A DNA stretch of 11,979 nucleotides. Origin: an uncultured Burkholderiales bacterium (GTDB taxonomy: Bacteria > Pseudomonadota > Gammaproteobacteria > Burkholderiales > Burkholderiaceae). Positions 1 through 8,400 of this stretch are shown here, one piece after another; position 1 is the first letter of the stretch, and each line of letters starts with the position of its first letter. The notes beneath the pieces were generated by a model. It searched no databases, had not been told where the DNA came from, and saw only the letters and a list, made by a program, of their open reading frames with translations. The translations under genes were made by a program, and so were the position numbers. The stretch is taken from positions 1 to 11,979 of the forward strand of contig CAIMWY010000338.1 in assembly GCA_903845315.1 (NCBI GenBank), written 5' to 3'.

Positions 1-1013
1 AGCTCGCCAGAGTCGGACAACTTGCGCGCCATGCGCATGATGTTCTTTTGTGCCGATTCCACGTCGGACATGCGTTGAGGGCCTTTGGCCTCCATGTCGT
101 CGCGGAACATGCCGCGCGCGCGCTCGGACATGTTGTCGTAAAAACGGTCTTGGCAACCAGAACTGGCGCCTTTGAGGGCCATCATCAACATGTCTGGCTC
201 CACAGCTCGCATGAGCACCTGAATACCCTTGTTGTCCACCGTGGTCAGGTTTTCGAAGGTGAACATATTGTCTTGGATCTTGAGCATGATGTCCGGATCA
301 ATCTCGTTCAAGCCATTCATGATGCTCGACTCCAAGGCGGTCTTGGTCAGGTTCATGATCTTGGCTGCTGCTTCAATACCACCAAAGCTCGACGACTGGG
401 CCGATGCGCTCTTGGAGAACTGCATTTTCATGATGGCTTCAAGCTCTGCCATGGCCGAGGGTTGAACCGTGTCTAGGCAAGCAATGCGCTGTATCACCTC
501 CGCATGAATTGAAGGGTCCAAATAAATCAACACATCGGCAGCGACTTCGGGTTCGAGCAGAGACAAGATGATGGCCACCACCTGCGGGTGTTCAGCCTTG
601 ATCATGTCGGCAATCCCACGGGCATCCATCCAGGACAAGATGTCTAGGCCTTTGGTGCCTTGGCCTGGCATGATGCGGCCCAACACAGAGGCTGCTTTGT
701 CGTCGCCCAAGGCGCGGCGCATCACGTTTTCTACGTAATCGGTGTTACCCATGCTCAGGGTCGATTGCTTTTTCAAGTGTTCAACAAACTCGTCCAACAC
801 CACGTTCACGGCCTCTTGCGAAAAATTCGCCACGGCCACCATGGCAGCGCCCAAAGACTGCACCTCTTTAGGGTTCAAAAATTTAATGATCTCTGCCGCT
901 TGGTCCTCGCCCAACAACAGCATCAACACTGCTGCGCGCTGGGTCGATGTGATGGTTGCCATCTCGGTGCGCAAGGCTTCGGTCATCACAATGCCGGAAT
1001 CGTTATCAGCCAT
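1..1013 (-). CDS. fliG: Flagellar motor switch protein FliG (3' end cut by window edge)
   Basis: FliG forms the upper part of the rotor switch (C-ring). It binds the FliF ring and takes torque from the MotA stator. 337 residues are visible, from ATG at 1013 to a cut codon at the left edge. The family is usually 330-350 residues, so only about a dozen residues are probably missing. Visible motifs: the EHPQ motif of the middle domain (141-144), the MFxF hinge motif as MFTF (250-253), and the charged torque helix with SER (296-298), RDD (304-306) and PQR (312-314), the key residues of E. coli FliG. An AAGGAA ribosome-binding site precedes the ATG at a normal distance. It starts 24 bases after the fliF stop, so it is almost surely cotranscribed with fliE-fliF. 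No stop codon or frameshift was seen in the visible part. Confidence 0.97.
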   Translation of the reverse strand, partial: MADNDSGIVMTEALRTEMATITSTQRAAVLMLLLGEDQAAEIIKFLNPKEVQSLGAAMVAVANFSQEAVNVVLDEFVEHLKKQSTLSMGNTDYVENVMRRALGDDKAASVLGRIMPGQGTKGLDILSWMDARGIADMIKAEHPQVVAIILSLLEPEVAADVLIYLDPSIHAEVIQRIACLDTVQPSAMAELEAIMKMQFSKSASAQSSSFGGIEAAAKIMNLTKTALESSIMNGLNEIDPDIMLKIQDNMFTFENLTTVDNKGIQVLMRAVEPDMLMMALKGASSGCQDRFYDNMSERARGMFRDDMEAKGPQRMSDVESAQKNIMRMARKLSDSGE

Positions 1014-1037
1014 GATTTATTTCCTTCATCTATCTTG

Positions 1038-3119
1038 TTAGGCGGTCTGACCAATCAGGCTCTTGAGCACGCCTGCCACACGTGTGGAGTCTTCTGCCAC
1101 GATCATGCGGATCAATGCCACCTTGTCATCATAAGAATTCGCAGTGTTGAGCAAGTCAGCCGAAATCGACTGCTTCTTGGGCTTCATCGCTGCCATGCGG
1201 GCTTTGACTTCTTCCAAAGACTCGCCGTCTTGAATCTCTATATCGGCAGCAGCATCCACAGCCTGTTGGTCGCCAGCAGCAGCCAGGGCCTCACGAACAG
1301 CGGCCTCAGCAGCAACTTTGGCTTCGGCGGCCAGTCGTGCCTCTTCGGCCAGTCGCGCCGCTTCGGCGGCGGCCAGCGCGGCTTCTTCAAGCATACGGGC
1401 CACCTCGATTTCGTGGGCCTCTTTGGCCGCTTTGGCGGTGGCCTGCGCTGCAGCAGCTTCTGCCGTAGCCACCTCGATTGCCAAGCGTGCTTCTTCATTC
1501 GCCGCATCGGCGGCGGCTGCAGCCAAGGCAGCGGGGTCAATCTCAGGACGTGTCAGACGACGCACCATTGGACGCACCACAGTCAGCAGCAACAGCAAGA
1601 ACAAGCCACCAATCACACCAGCGTTGACCAAAATTTGGTTGTTTTCGTCCAGGTACCAAGGCACTGCGTTGGGGTCGATCACAGGTTCAAACTTGGTCGC
1701 CACCACGGTGACCATGTCGCCACGGGCTTCGTTGAAACCCACGGCACCTCTGACCAACTGGTTCAAACGCTCGAGCTCTTCTGGGGTGTAGGGAATGGAT
1801 GTCGCTATAGGCGAGCCATCGGCCGGCTTTTCCACCTTCATGCCGGCTGGAATGGGGCGCTCGTTGATCAACACGCCGACACCAATTTTGGAAATCGTGC
1901 CCATGGCGTTCTTGGTGTGACGCACAGAGCGGTCCAACTCATAGTTCTTGGTACTGCGCGCGGTCACTTGCACACCTTTTTCGCTCACACCCTTGGTCGG
2001 GTCGGCGTTGGTTTGCGTGGTGGCTTGTGGGTTGGTAGGGCTCGGTGGCGTGTTTGACAAAGAGCCGGGAATGCCAATCGCATCACGGAAGGTGTTGCGG
2101 TCTTCCACAAACAATTCGGAGCGAGTCTTGGGGCCCTTGTCTTGGCCGTCAAAGTCTTCCACCGTCACTTCAGTTTGGGTGAAATCGAGCGACATGCTGA
2201 TCTGGGCGCTCACGTTGGACTCCCCCACGATCGGGGCCAACAGCTGGATCAACCGTGTGCGGTAGAGATCTTCCATCTGCTGCTTTTGCATCAGTTGGGC
2301 TGAGGTCAGCCCTAGGGGCTGCTCGACCAACATCTCGTTCATCAAGCTGCCAAAGTTGTCGACCACCGACACGTTTTCTGGCGCTAAATAAGGCACGCTC
2401 GACGCCACCAACTGAATGATGGCTTGTACATTGGCCGACGACACGGTGCGCCCAGGCGCACGGGTGATGATGACCGAGGCTTTGGTGGGTGCGCGGTCGC
2501 GCACAAACACGCTTTGCTTGGGCGACGCCAAGTGCACGCGGGCAGCCTTGATGCCGCCAATTTGCACAATGCTGCGCGCCAACTCTTGCTCCATCGCGTT
2601 GTTGTAGCGCACCTGTTCCATGAACTGACTGGTGGTCATGGCGGGCATGTCTTTGAGGTTGTCCATGCCCGAGGTTTCGGTGCGTGGCAAACCTTTAGAG
2701 GCCAGCAACATGCGGGCCTCTTGGTAGCGGGCAGTGGGCACCGTCAACTGGCCGGTGTTGGCGTCAACCTCGGGTTTGAACTCGCCCGCCTTCAAGGCCT
2801 CAATGGCCACTTGTTTGTCAGCATCATTGAGCATCAACACCAAAGGGCGATACGGCGTGGGTTTGAGCGATGTAAAAAACACCGCCACGGACACCAACAG
2901 CATGAACACCACCACAAAGGGCAATGTTTTGCGCACCGTGGGTTGGCGCAAGATGTCTACCACCATGGCGCCGGGTCCGTCTTTTTGGTTCAGCCAAGCC
3001 GGCATGCGGTTGTTGGTGGTCGCAGGCGAGTTGCCTGTGCCGCTGCCCGCTGCGTTGTCTGTCGCGGGTGCGGTGGGCAAGCCCATCGACGGATTCATGT
3101 TTAAGGTATCTGTGGCCAT
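1038..3119 (-). CDS. fliF: Flagellar MS-ring protein FliF with Ala-rich cytoplasmic extension
   Basis: FliF builds the inner-membrane MS-ring that houses the export gate and carries FliG. The product has 693 residues, longer than the usual 550-580. Order: polar N-terminal tail (1-60), first membrane helix (about 64-83), periplasmic ring-building domains including the PKQSVFVRD segment (200-208), a low-complexity Pro/Thr/Asn linker (about 352-376), and a second membrane helix (about 497-514). An Ala/Glu-rich, probably coiled-coil stretch follows (about 529-625). The tail around YDDKVALIRMIVAED (663-677) resembles the FliG-binding end of the family. The extra length is mainly the Ala-rich stretch between the second membrane helix and the FliG-binding tail. 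The start is 20 bases after the fliE stop with a weak GAGAG ribosome-binding site, consistent with coupled translation. Confidence 0.97.
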   Translation of the reverse strand: MATDTLNMNPSMGLPTAPATDNAAGSGTGNSPATTNNRMPAWLNQKDGPGAMVVDILRQPTVRKTLPFVVVFMLLVSVAVFFTSLKPTPYRPLVLMLNDADKQVAIEALKAGEFKPEVDANTGQLTVPTARYQEARMLLASKGLPRTETSGMDNLKDMPAMTTSQFMEQVRYNNAMEQELARSIVQIGGIKAARVHLASPKQSVFVRDRAPTKASVIITRAPGRTVSSANVQAIIQLVASSVPYLAPENVSVVDNFGSLMNEMLVEQPLGLTSAQLMQKQQMEDLYRTRLIQLLAPIVGESNVSAQISMSLDFTQTEVTVEDFDGQDKGPKTRSELFVEDRNTFRDAIGIPGSLSNTPPSPTNPQATTQTNADPTKGVSEKGVQVTARSTKNYELDRSVRHTKNAMGTISKIGVGVLINERPIPAGMKVEKPADGSPIATSIPYTPEELERLNQLVRGAVGFNEARGDMVTVVATKFEPVIDPNAVPWYLDENNQILVNAGVIGGLFLLLLLTVVRPMVRRLTRPEIDPAALAAAAADAANEEARLAIEVATAEAAAAQATAKAAKEAHEIEVARMLEEAALAAAEAARLAEEARLAAEAKVAAEAAVREALAAAGDQQAVDAAADIEIQDGESLEEVKARMAAMKPKKQSISADLLNTANSYDDKVALIRMIVAEDSTRVAGVLKSLIGQTA

Positions 3120-3139
3120 ATCAGTCTCTCAGTTCAGCA

Positions 3140-3481
3140 TCACACCGGCATGTTCATGATTTCTTCGTACGCTTTCATCACTTTGTTGCGTACTTGCAAG
3201 GTGGCTTCAAAAGCCAGTGACGATTTCTGCATGCTCAACACCACTTCGGTGAGGGGCACGTCTTCGCCGCGGTCATAGGCAGTCGACATGGCATCGGCCT
3301 TGATGTCGGCATCATTGACCTTATCGAGTGCGTTTTTGACCGAGTCAAAAAACGACGGCTGTCCCACCTTGGCGGTGGTTGTTTCTGGGGTGGCCGATGT
3401 GATGCTGGTCGACTGCGTCTGGTAAGCACGCAGCGTTTCCATCATCGACTGGATGTTGGCATTGGAGATGCGATCAATCAT
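3140..3481 (-). CDS. fliE: Flagellar hook-basal body protein FliE
   Basis: FliE joins the MS-ring to the proximal rod and is one of the first substrates of the flagellar export apparatus. The 113-residue length is normal. The C-terminal half carries the family pattern: VNDADIKADAMSTAYDRGED (residues 55-74), then LTEVVLSMQKSSLAFEATLQVRNK within 77-100, ending AYEEIMNMPV. The N-terminal 40 residues are Ser/Thr-rich and variable, as usual. Its ATG overlaps the stop of the upstream activator gene by four bases (ATGA, 3478-3481). A strong AAGGAG ribosome-binding site lies inside that gene, so the two are translationally coupled. The order activator-fliE-fliF-fliG is that of Vibrio flrC and Pseudomonas fleR loci. 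Confidence 0.96.
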   Translation of the reverse strand: MIDRISNANIQSMMETLRAYQTQSTSITSATPETTTAKVGQPSFFDSVKNALDKVNDADIKADAMSTAYDRGEDVPLTEVVLSMQKSSLAFEATLQVRNKVMKAYEEIMNMPV

Positions 3482-4989
3482 GCTGAGACTCCTTCGTGCA
3501 TGCCACGCTCACGCAGTTGCGCGAGTTTGTAGCGCAAGGTGCGCGGGCTGATACCCAGCTTGGCAGCAGCTTCTAAGCGGCTGTCGGTGCTTTGAATAGC
3601 GGCCATGATCACTTGGTGCTCGCTGGTCTTGACCGCGAACTCTAAATTGGCTTGGCCCGATGCATCGCGCATCTCAATCGGTGCGTTGTGTGTCATGCCA
3701 TACGGTGGCATGACGTTGTAACTTTGGACCATGGGTTCAGCGTGTGCAGGCTGCACATAGGTCGGCTGAGCTATGCCCTGTGCGTGTGGAAGAGCTTGCG
3801 GTTGCGGTTGCGACAGCGCTGGAACCTCACCGTAAAGCAGTGCGCCTTGCTCATCCATGGCGGCATCGTCAAACATCAAATGCGCTGGGCTGATGGTGCG
3901 ACCACCACACAAGACCACCGCGCGCTGCACCACGTTCTCTAACTCGCGCACATTGCCTGGCCATGGGTATTGCTGCAACAGCACCTGCGCTTCTGGCGTG
4001 ACGTTAAATGGCACGCCACCTTTGACATGGCGCGCCAACGACTGCATGACCAAAGGCATGATGTCACCGGGACGGTCTTTCAAGGGTTGAATGCGCAAGC
4101 GGAAAGTGCTGATACGGAAATACAGGTCTTCGCGGAACTCGCGCTGCTCAATCGCCAATTTCAAATCTTTGTTGGTGGCGGCAATCACGCGCACATCCAA
4201 GTCGATGGTGGCTTCGCCACCGAGACGGTTGAGTTTTTTCTCTTGCAGCACGCGCAACAACTTGGCTTGCAACTGCATCGGCATTTCGCCAATCTCGTCC
4301 AAGAAAATCGTGCCACCATGGGCTTGTTCAAACAAGCCTTTGTGTTCTTTCAAAGCGCCGGTAAAAGCGCCCTTCTCGTGGCCAAACAACATGTCTTCAA
4401 TTAGGTGCTCGGGCAATGCCGCACAGTTGAGCGCCACAAACGCGCCCTTGGCACGGGTAGACGACTCGTGCAACACACGGGCCAACACTTCTTTGCCGGC
4501 GCCCGTGGGGCCCACCAACAAAGCCGTCACATCGGTTTGCGCCACACGCTGGGCCAAAGCCAGCAAATGTTGGCTGGTGGGGTCAACAAACACAAAGCTC
4601 TTGGTTTTGAGTTCGGGAGCGTTCAAGCCTTTCACAGCTTGCTTCCAAGCGGAGGGCGCCCATTCGTCGGCAGACAACACATGCAAAGCGCCCAAGCGCA
4701 TCGCGTCCACCGCCACTTCCATGCGGCGACGCTCTACGCGGCACAGCACGGGCACGGTGTGTCCAAGTTGTGCCACCAGCGTTTGCACTTCGTTGAGCAG
4801 CTCAGCGCTATCGCCCAGACGAATGACCAACACATGTGCACGGCGCAAAGCCAGCGTGAGGTCACCCAAGGTAGAGACAGTTTCCAAACTGATACCGGCG
4901 GTACTCAGCTGGGCGCGTTCTGCCATATCGATTGGACTGAAAGGGTCCAACCACACAGCATGAATTACGTAGACAGGAGAAGCATTCAC
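3478..4989 (-). CDS. flrC: Sigma54-dependent flagellar activator, FlrC/FleR type, with degenerate receiver domain
   Basis: The product has 503 residues and is a bacterial enhancer-binding protein expected to activate RpoN promoters of mid-class flagellar genes. The N-terminal region (about 1-120) has a receiver-like fold pattern, but the segment after the third strand reads HVLVIRLGDS (52-61), with Arg where the phospho-accepting Asp is expected. No clear acidic pair follows strand 1. The AAA+ core has Walker A GPTGAGKE (160-167), the sigma54-contact loop GAFTGA (207-212), Walker B TIFLDEIG (227-234), FREDLYFR with the arginine fingers (about 285-292) and sensor II PWPGNVREL (342-350). A Pro/Gln-rich linker (about 385-445) leads to a Fis-type helix-turn-helix (about 455-497). 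The start is GTG with a weak GGA Shine-Dalgarno; no in-frame alternative lies between it and the stop at 5020-5022. Position directly before fliE supports FlrC/FleR. No partner kinase gene is adjacent. Confidence 0.9.
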   Translation of the reverse strand: MNASPVYVIHAVWLDPFSPIDMAERAQLSTAGISLETVSTLGDLTLALRRAHVLVIRLGDSAELLNEVQTLVAQLGHTVPVLCRVERRRMEVAVDAMRLGALHVLSADEWAPSAWKQAVKGLNAPELKTKSFVFVDPTSQHLLALAQRVAQTDVTALLVGPTGAGKEVLARVLHESSTRAKGAFVALNCAALPEHLIEDMLFGHEKGAFTGALKEHKGLFEQAHGGTIFLDEIGEMPMQLQAKLLRVLQEKKLNRLGGEATIDLDVRVIAATNKDLKLAIEQREFREDLYFRISTFRLRIQPLKDRPGDIMPLVMQSLARHVKGGVPFNVTPEAQVLLQQYPWPGNVRELENVVQRAVVLCGGRTISPAHLMFDDAAMDEQGALLYGEVPALSQPQPQALPHAQGIAQPTYVQPAHAEPMVQSYNVMPPYGMTHNAPIEMRDASGQANLEFAVKTSEHQVIMAAIQSTDSRLEAAAKLGISPRTLRYKLAQLRERGMHEGVSA

Positions 4990-5021
4990 TTTGAACAGTC
5001 CGAAATAAAGGTAAGACTGTT

Positions 5022-5038
5022 ATGCAAAGGGCGTGCCA
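5022..5038 (-). promoter_or_regulatory. Sigma54 promoter for the flrC-fliE-fliF-fliG operon
   Basis: On the minus strand this reads TGGCAC-GCCCT-TTGCAT, matching the RpoN consensus TGGCAC-N5-TTGC(A/T) at every core position, with exact GG-N10-GC spacing. The predicted start of transcription is near 5012, about 22 bases before the GTG start. Because the gene behind it encodes a sigma54 activator, autoactivation or activation by an unseen higher regulator (FlrA/FleQ-like) is likely. No convincing paired GGCAA/TTGCC enhancer was found within 150 bp upstream, only a lone GTTGCCG near 5116. Confidence 0.85.
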
Positions 5039-5052
5039 GTTGTAAATGAAAC

Positions 5053-5388
5053 CTAAGTAGTTAAATTCACCGGCGTATAGGGGCGCAAAAGGTCAGAATC
5101 TCGACGCATCGACGGGTTGCCGACAGACTGCGTGGGCCTTTGCGCAGGGGCATCGCCAGAGACAGGGCGTGTTTTGGCTGAAAAGCCGCCACAAAAGCGT
5201 CCATCGGTGCGCAGCACCTCGATCGAGGGAATGATTTTCGACTTGAACCCCATCAGCTTGCAGCCATAAGGCTTGCGAACATCCCAAGTGATCATCAGAT
5301 GACGGCAATCCCAGCAATTGGGCCCTTTCATGGACTGAGGCCCACGATCAGGCATATTGAGTTGGCGCGCATCGCCCTGATCAGTCAT
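5053..5388 (-). CDS. Small four-cysteine protein of unknown function, possible metal binder
   Basis: The product has 111 residues and I cannot assign a function. The conserved-looking part is residues 24-70: CWDCRH (25-30, Cys25 and Cys28, His30), PYGCKLMGFKSK (40-51, Cys43), and GRFCGGF (63-69, Cys66). The CxxC-14-C-22-C pattern suggests zinc or another metal. The C-terminal 40 residues are polar and look disordered. I recall similar small proteins in other betaproteobacteria, some with doubtful glycosylase names, but I see no glycosylase motif. The start is 18 bases after the flagellin stop with no terminator between, so it is probably read from the flagellin promoter. The ribosome-binding site at 5388 is weak; Met12 or Met20 are possible later starts that would keep all four cysteines. 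No signal peptide or membrane segment, so probably cytoplasmic. Confidence 0.75.
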   Translation of the reverse strand: MTDQGDARQLNMPDRGPQSMKGPNCWDCRHLMITWDVRKPYGCKLMGFKSKIIPSIEVLRTDGRFCGGFSAKTRPVSGDAPAQRPTQSVGNPSMRRDSDLLRPYTPVNLTT

Positions 5389-5406
5389 GGCGGTTCAGGT
5401 CAGTGC

Positions 5407-8400
5407 TTAGCCGCCCAACAGCTTGAGCACCGACTGCTGGCTGGTGTTGGCCTGGGCCAGCACCGCTGTCGCGGCTTGCTGCATGATTTGCGTCTTGGCC
5501 AACTCGGTCGAGGCCGAGGCGTAGTCTGCGTCTTCGATCTGACTGCGTGAAGCAGACATGTTCATCGACACATTGGTCAAGTTGTTGATCACATGGTCGA
5601 GTCGGTTCATCACCGCGCCCATCGTGGCGCGGGTGGCGTTGACTTTGTCCATGGCCACGTCAAGCAGGTTCAAGACGGCTGTGGCGCCTGCACTGGTGTT
5701 GATGCGTGTGGTTCGGTTTTCAACCGCCAGATCCACGTCCCCGGTGATATCACCTGTGATCGGCCCTTTTTTACCAAAGTCAGCCAAATCAATGGTCACG
5801 GTTTGGTTGGCAGAGGCGCCCACTTGGAACGCCAATCGACCTATACGTGGAGGATCCATGTCTTCGCTTGAGCGACCACCAAAAGACCCGACTTGAAATC
5901 CCAAGGCGGCAAAATTACTCTGCGCACTGAAACCGTCAGCGCCAGTGGAAATGGTGATGGGCTTGCCAGAAATACCAACCATGCTAGGAGGCAATCCATC
6001 CACACCCGGCATCGCTGGCAAGTCCGCTGCCACGCCAATAAGGCTGACTGAACCATACAGCGTTCTGGCGCTGGCAGTGGATTCATTGGCATTGCGAATA
6101 CCTGTGATTTGGTTATTCCCCATGTCGTTGGCTTGGGCAGTTCCCAAAGCCAAAGTGGACAACGGGTTAATGGTTGTTGCGCCACGTAAATCAAACGGTG
6201 AGCCTGGGACCTTGGAGCTGATCAATACCGAAGTTGCATCATCAGGATCGACATAGGCCACCAGGTTTTTCAAAGCTGCAGTGCCGTTGATGGCCGCCGT
6301 CAAATCAATGGCCGCTTGAGCAGGGCCTGCAAGTCCTACAGTGGCAGTGATCGCCGAGCCATTGATGCTGACCGACACCTGATCTCCAACACCCACCGTT
6401 CCACCAATGCTGACCTTAGAGACTTGCGCCTTGGCGCTACCTTGGTCAAGACCAAAGGATGCGGGCGACAAACCGGGGTCGTTGGAGTCGAACCAAACCG
6501 ACAAATTGCGACCATCGGACTTGAGTGTCACGCCATTGCCATTGTCTTCAGCAGTGACGCCATGTTGGCCTGTACGTTCATTGATGGCATTGACGACTTT
6601 CATACGGCGATCCACGGGATCTTCGTCGAGCTTGAAGTCAACTTTCACTTCAATACCATTCAGGTACAACGAATGCACGCCCACGGGTGCTGCAGTTTGA
6701 ACCATCGTGCCACCGATCATTGTTTCGGTGTTCGTGGTGATGGTTTTCTTGCCTTGGATCACCGCGGCATTGGGTACGGCCTTGACACCCGTTTCAGGTG
6801 TGCTGGCGTTGATCGCTGCCGCCAAAGCAATGGCACTGGCGGACCGGTTGCTGCTGCTGGTGACCGTGTTGGAGAGCAAGTCATCCGCAGTTGTTGCAGG
6901 GCGAATTGCCACACCGTTGATTTGCAAATCGTCCATACCTAAGTTTTTGGTATCGGTCACTTTATTTTCTGTCACAGTTTGTGAAGAAATTGTTCCCACA
7001 CTGTTCGCAGCAAACGCTTTGCTGGTAGAGAGGGTAAAGGGTGTTCCAGGTACTTTAGAGGTGATCAACAATTCACCCACGGTGGTGCCAGCCGTGACGG
7101 TAACGTTGGGGGTTGGGTTGAAGGTGTTGATCAAGTTGATCAAGCCAGCACGCATCGCCTGGGTTTTGTTGTTACCCGCATCTCCCGCAACTGCGGTGTA
7201 GGTATAGGGTGTGCTGTTGATCACGACAGTGAGTTTGTCACCCACAGCGACGGTGCCCGTATCCAAGGTCACTTTACTGACTTGCGCCACAGACGACTCC
7301 ACGATGGAGCGAGCAACCGTGCTGTAAACAGATTGGTTTTTAGAGAAATTACCCGCTGTCAAACCCACCCGTGAGATGTCGCCTTTGGACGTGCTGCTCA
7401 GCACAACAGCTGCAGGAATTTTGGATTCCAGTGAAATGGTGGAGCTTTGAACGCCCTCACGCATACCGATGCGATCGCCAAACACAGCCGCATTGGCGTC
7501 AGTTTCAAAGCGCACTTCGATGTTGCGACCATCGGCAGCCACCAAGGTCACACCTGAAGACTCAGTGCCTGTGTCAATCGCTTTCACACCCGTGCGATCA
7601 CTGATCAGGTTGATGGCCTTGACCACGTTAGCACGTGTTTCACGTGGGTTATTGAGCGCGGTGACGATGTTGGCAGAGGCATAGCCGTTGATAAAAACCG
7701 CACCTCGCACAACAGAATTTCCTGTCATGGCTTTGCCTGAAAACACGTTTTCATTCACCTTGGCGAACACACCTGTACCTGGCTCTGAATTGCTGTACTT
7801 GACGGTGGTGTCAGCAATCACTTTGAGTGCAGTTTGACCAGCCGATACCGTGGTTTCACCCACATCGCCATCGCTGGCAGGGAAATCTATGTTCACCACG
7901 GCACCACCGGTAGGGTAAGTGATGGTGCGTCCCGAAGATGGGCCGTATTGAGGGCTGGCACGCAGAGCAGCGGCAACTTTGGCAGCAGCCAACACCGATG
8001 TGTTTTCTGCACTGGTCAACGTCACCGACACACCACCGACTGTGATCGTGCCAGGGCTTGGATTGCCCGAAAAAGTCAAGGATTGAGACTCGCCACGGCT
8101 GGTGCCAGCTGCGGCCGCTTTGCGGTTGATGGCAGCGGCTTTGGCGATCGCGCTGCCTGATGCATTGTTGACAGGCGACAGTTTGTCGTCCGCAGCAAAA
8201 GAACCACCAATGTCAACGCCGTTGATCAACAAGTCACCTGAATGCATGGCAGGAATGCTGCCCGCAACGTCCACGGACAATTTCAATGCACGTGTACTCA
8301 AATCGAGTTCGGTCGCGCTGTTGTCCAGCGTTGCACCGCTGGCGTCTTTCAAGGTGTAGGTCAGAGTGTCAGAGATCACACTGCTGTTGGCGCCATCTGC

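Noticed and set aside
660..2057. Long plus-strand open frame of 465 codons opposite fliF/fliG
   Set aside because: It is antisense to two well-supported genes, its translation is His/Arg/Cys-rich with no recognisable domain, and it stems from codon bias and the Ala-rich repeat of fliF.
4091..4963. Plus-strand open frame of 290 codons opposite the activator gene
   Set aside because: A shadow of the AAA+ gene, which has all its motifs in the other strand; no ribosome-binding site or family resemblance.
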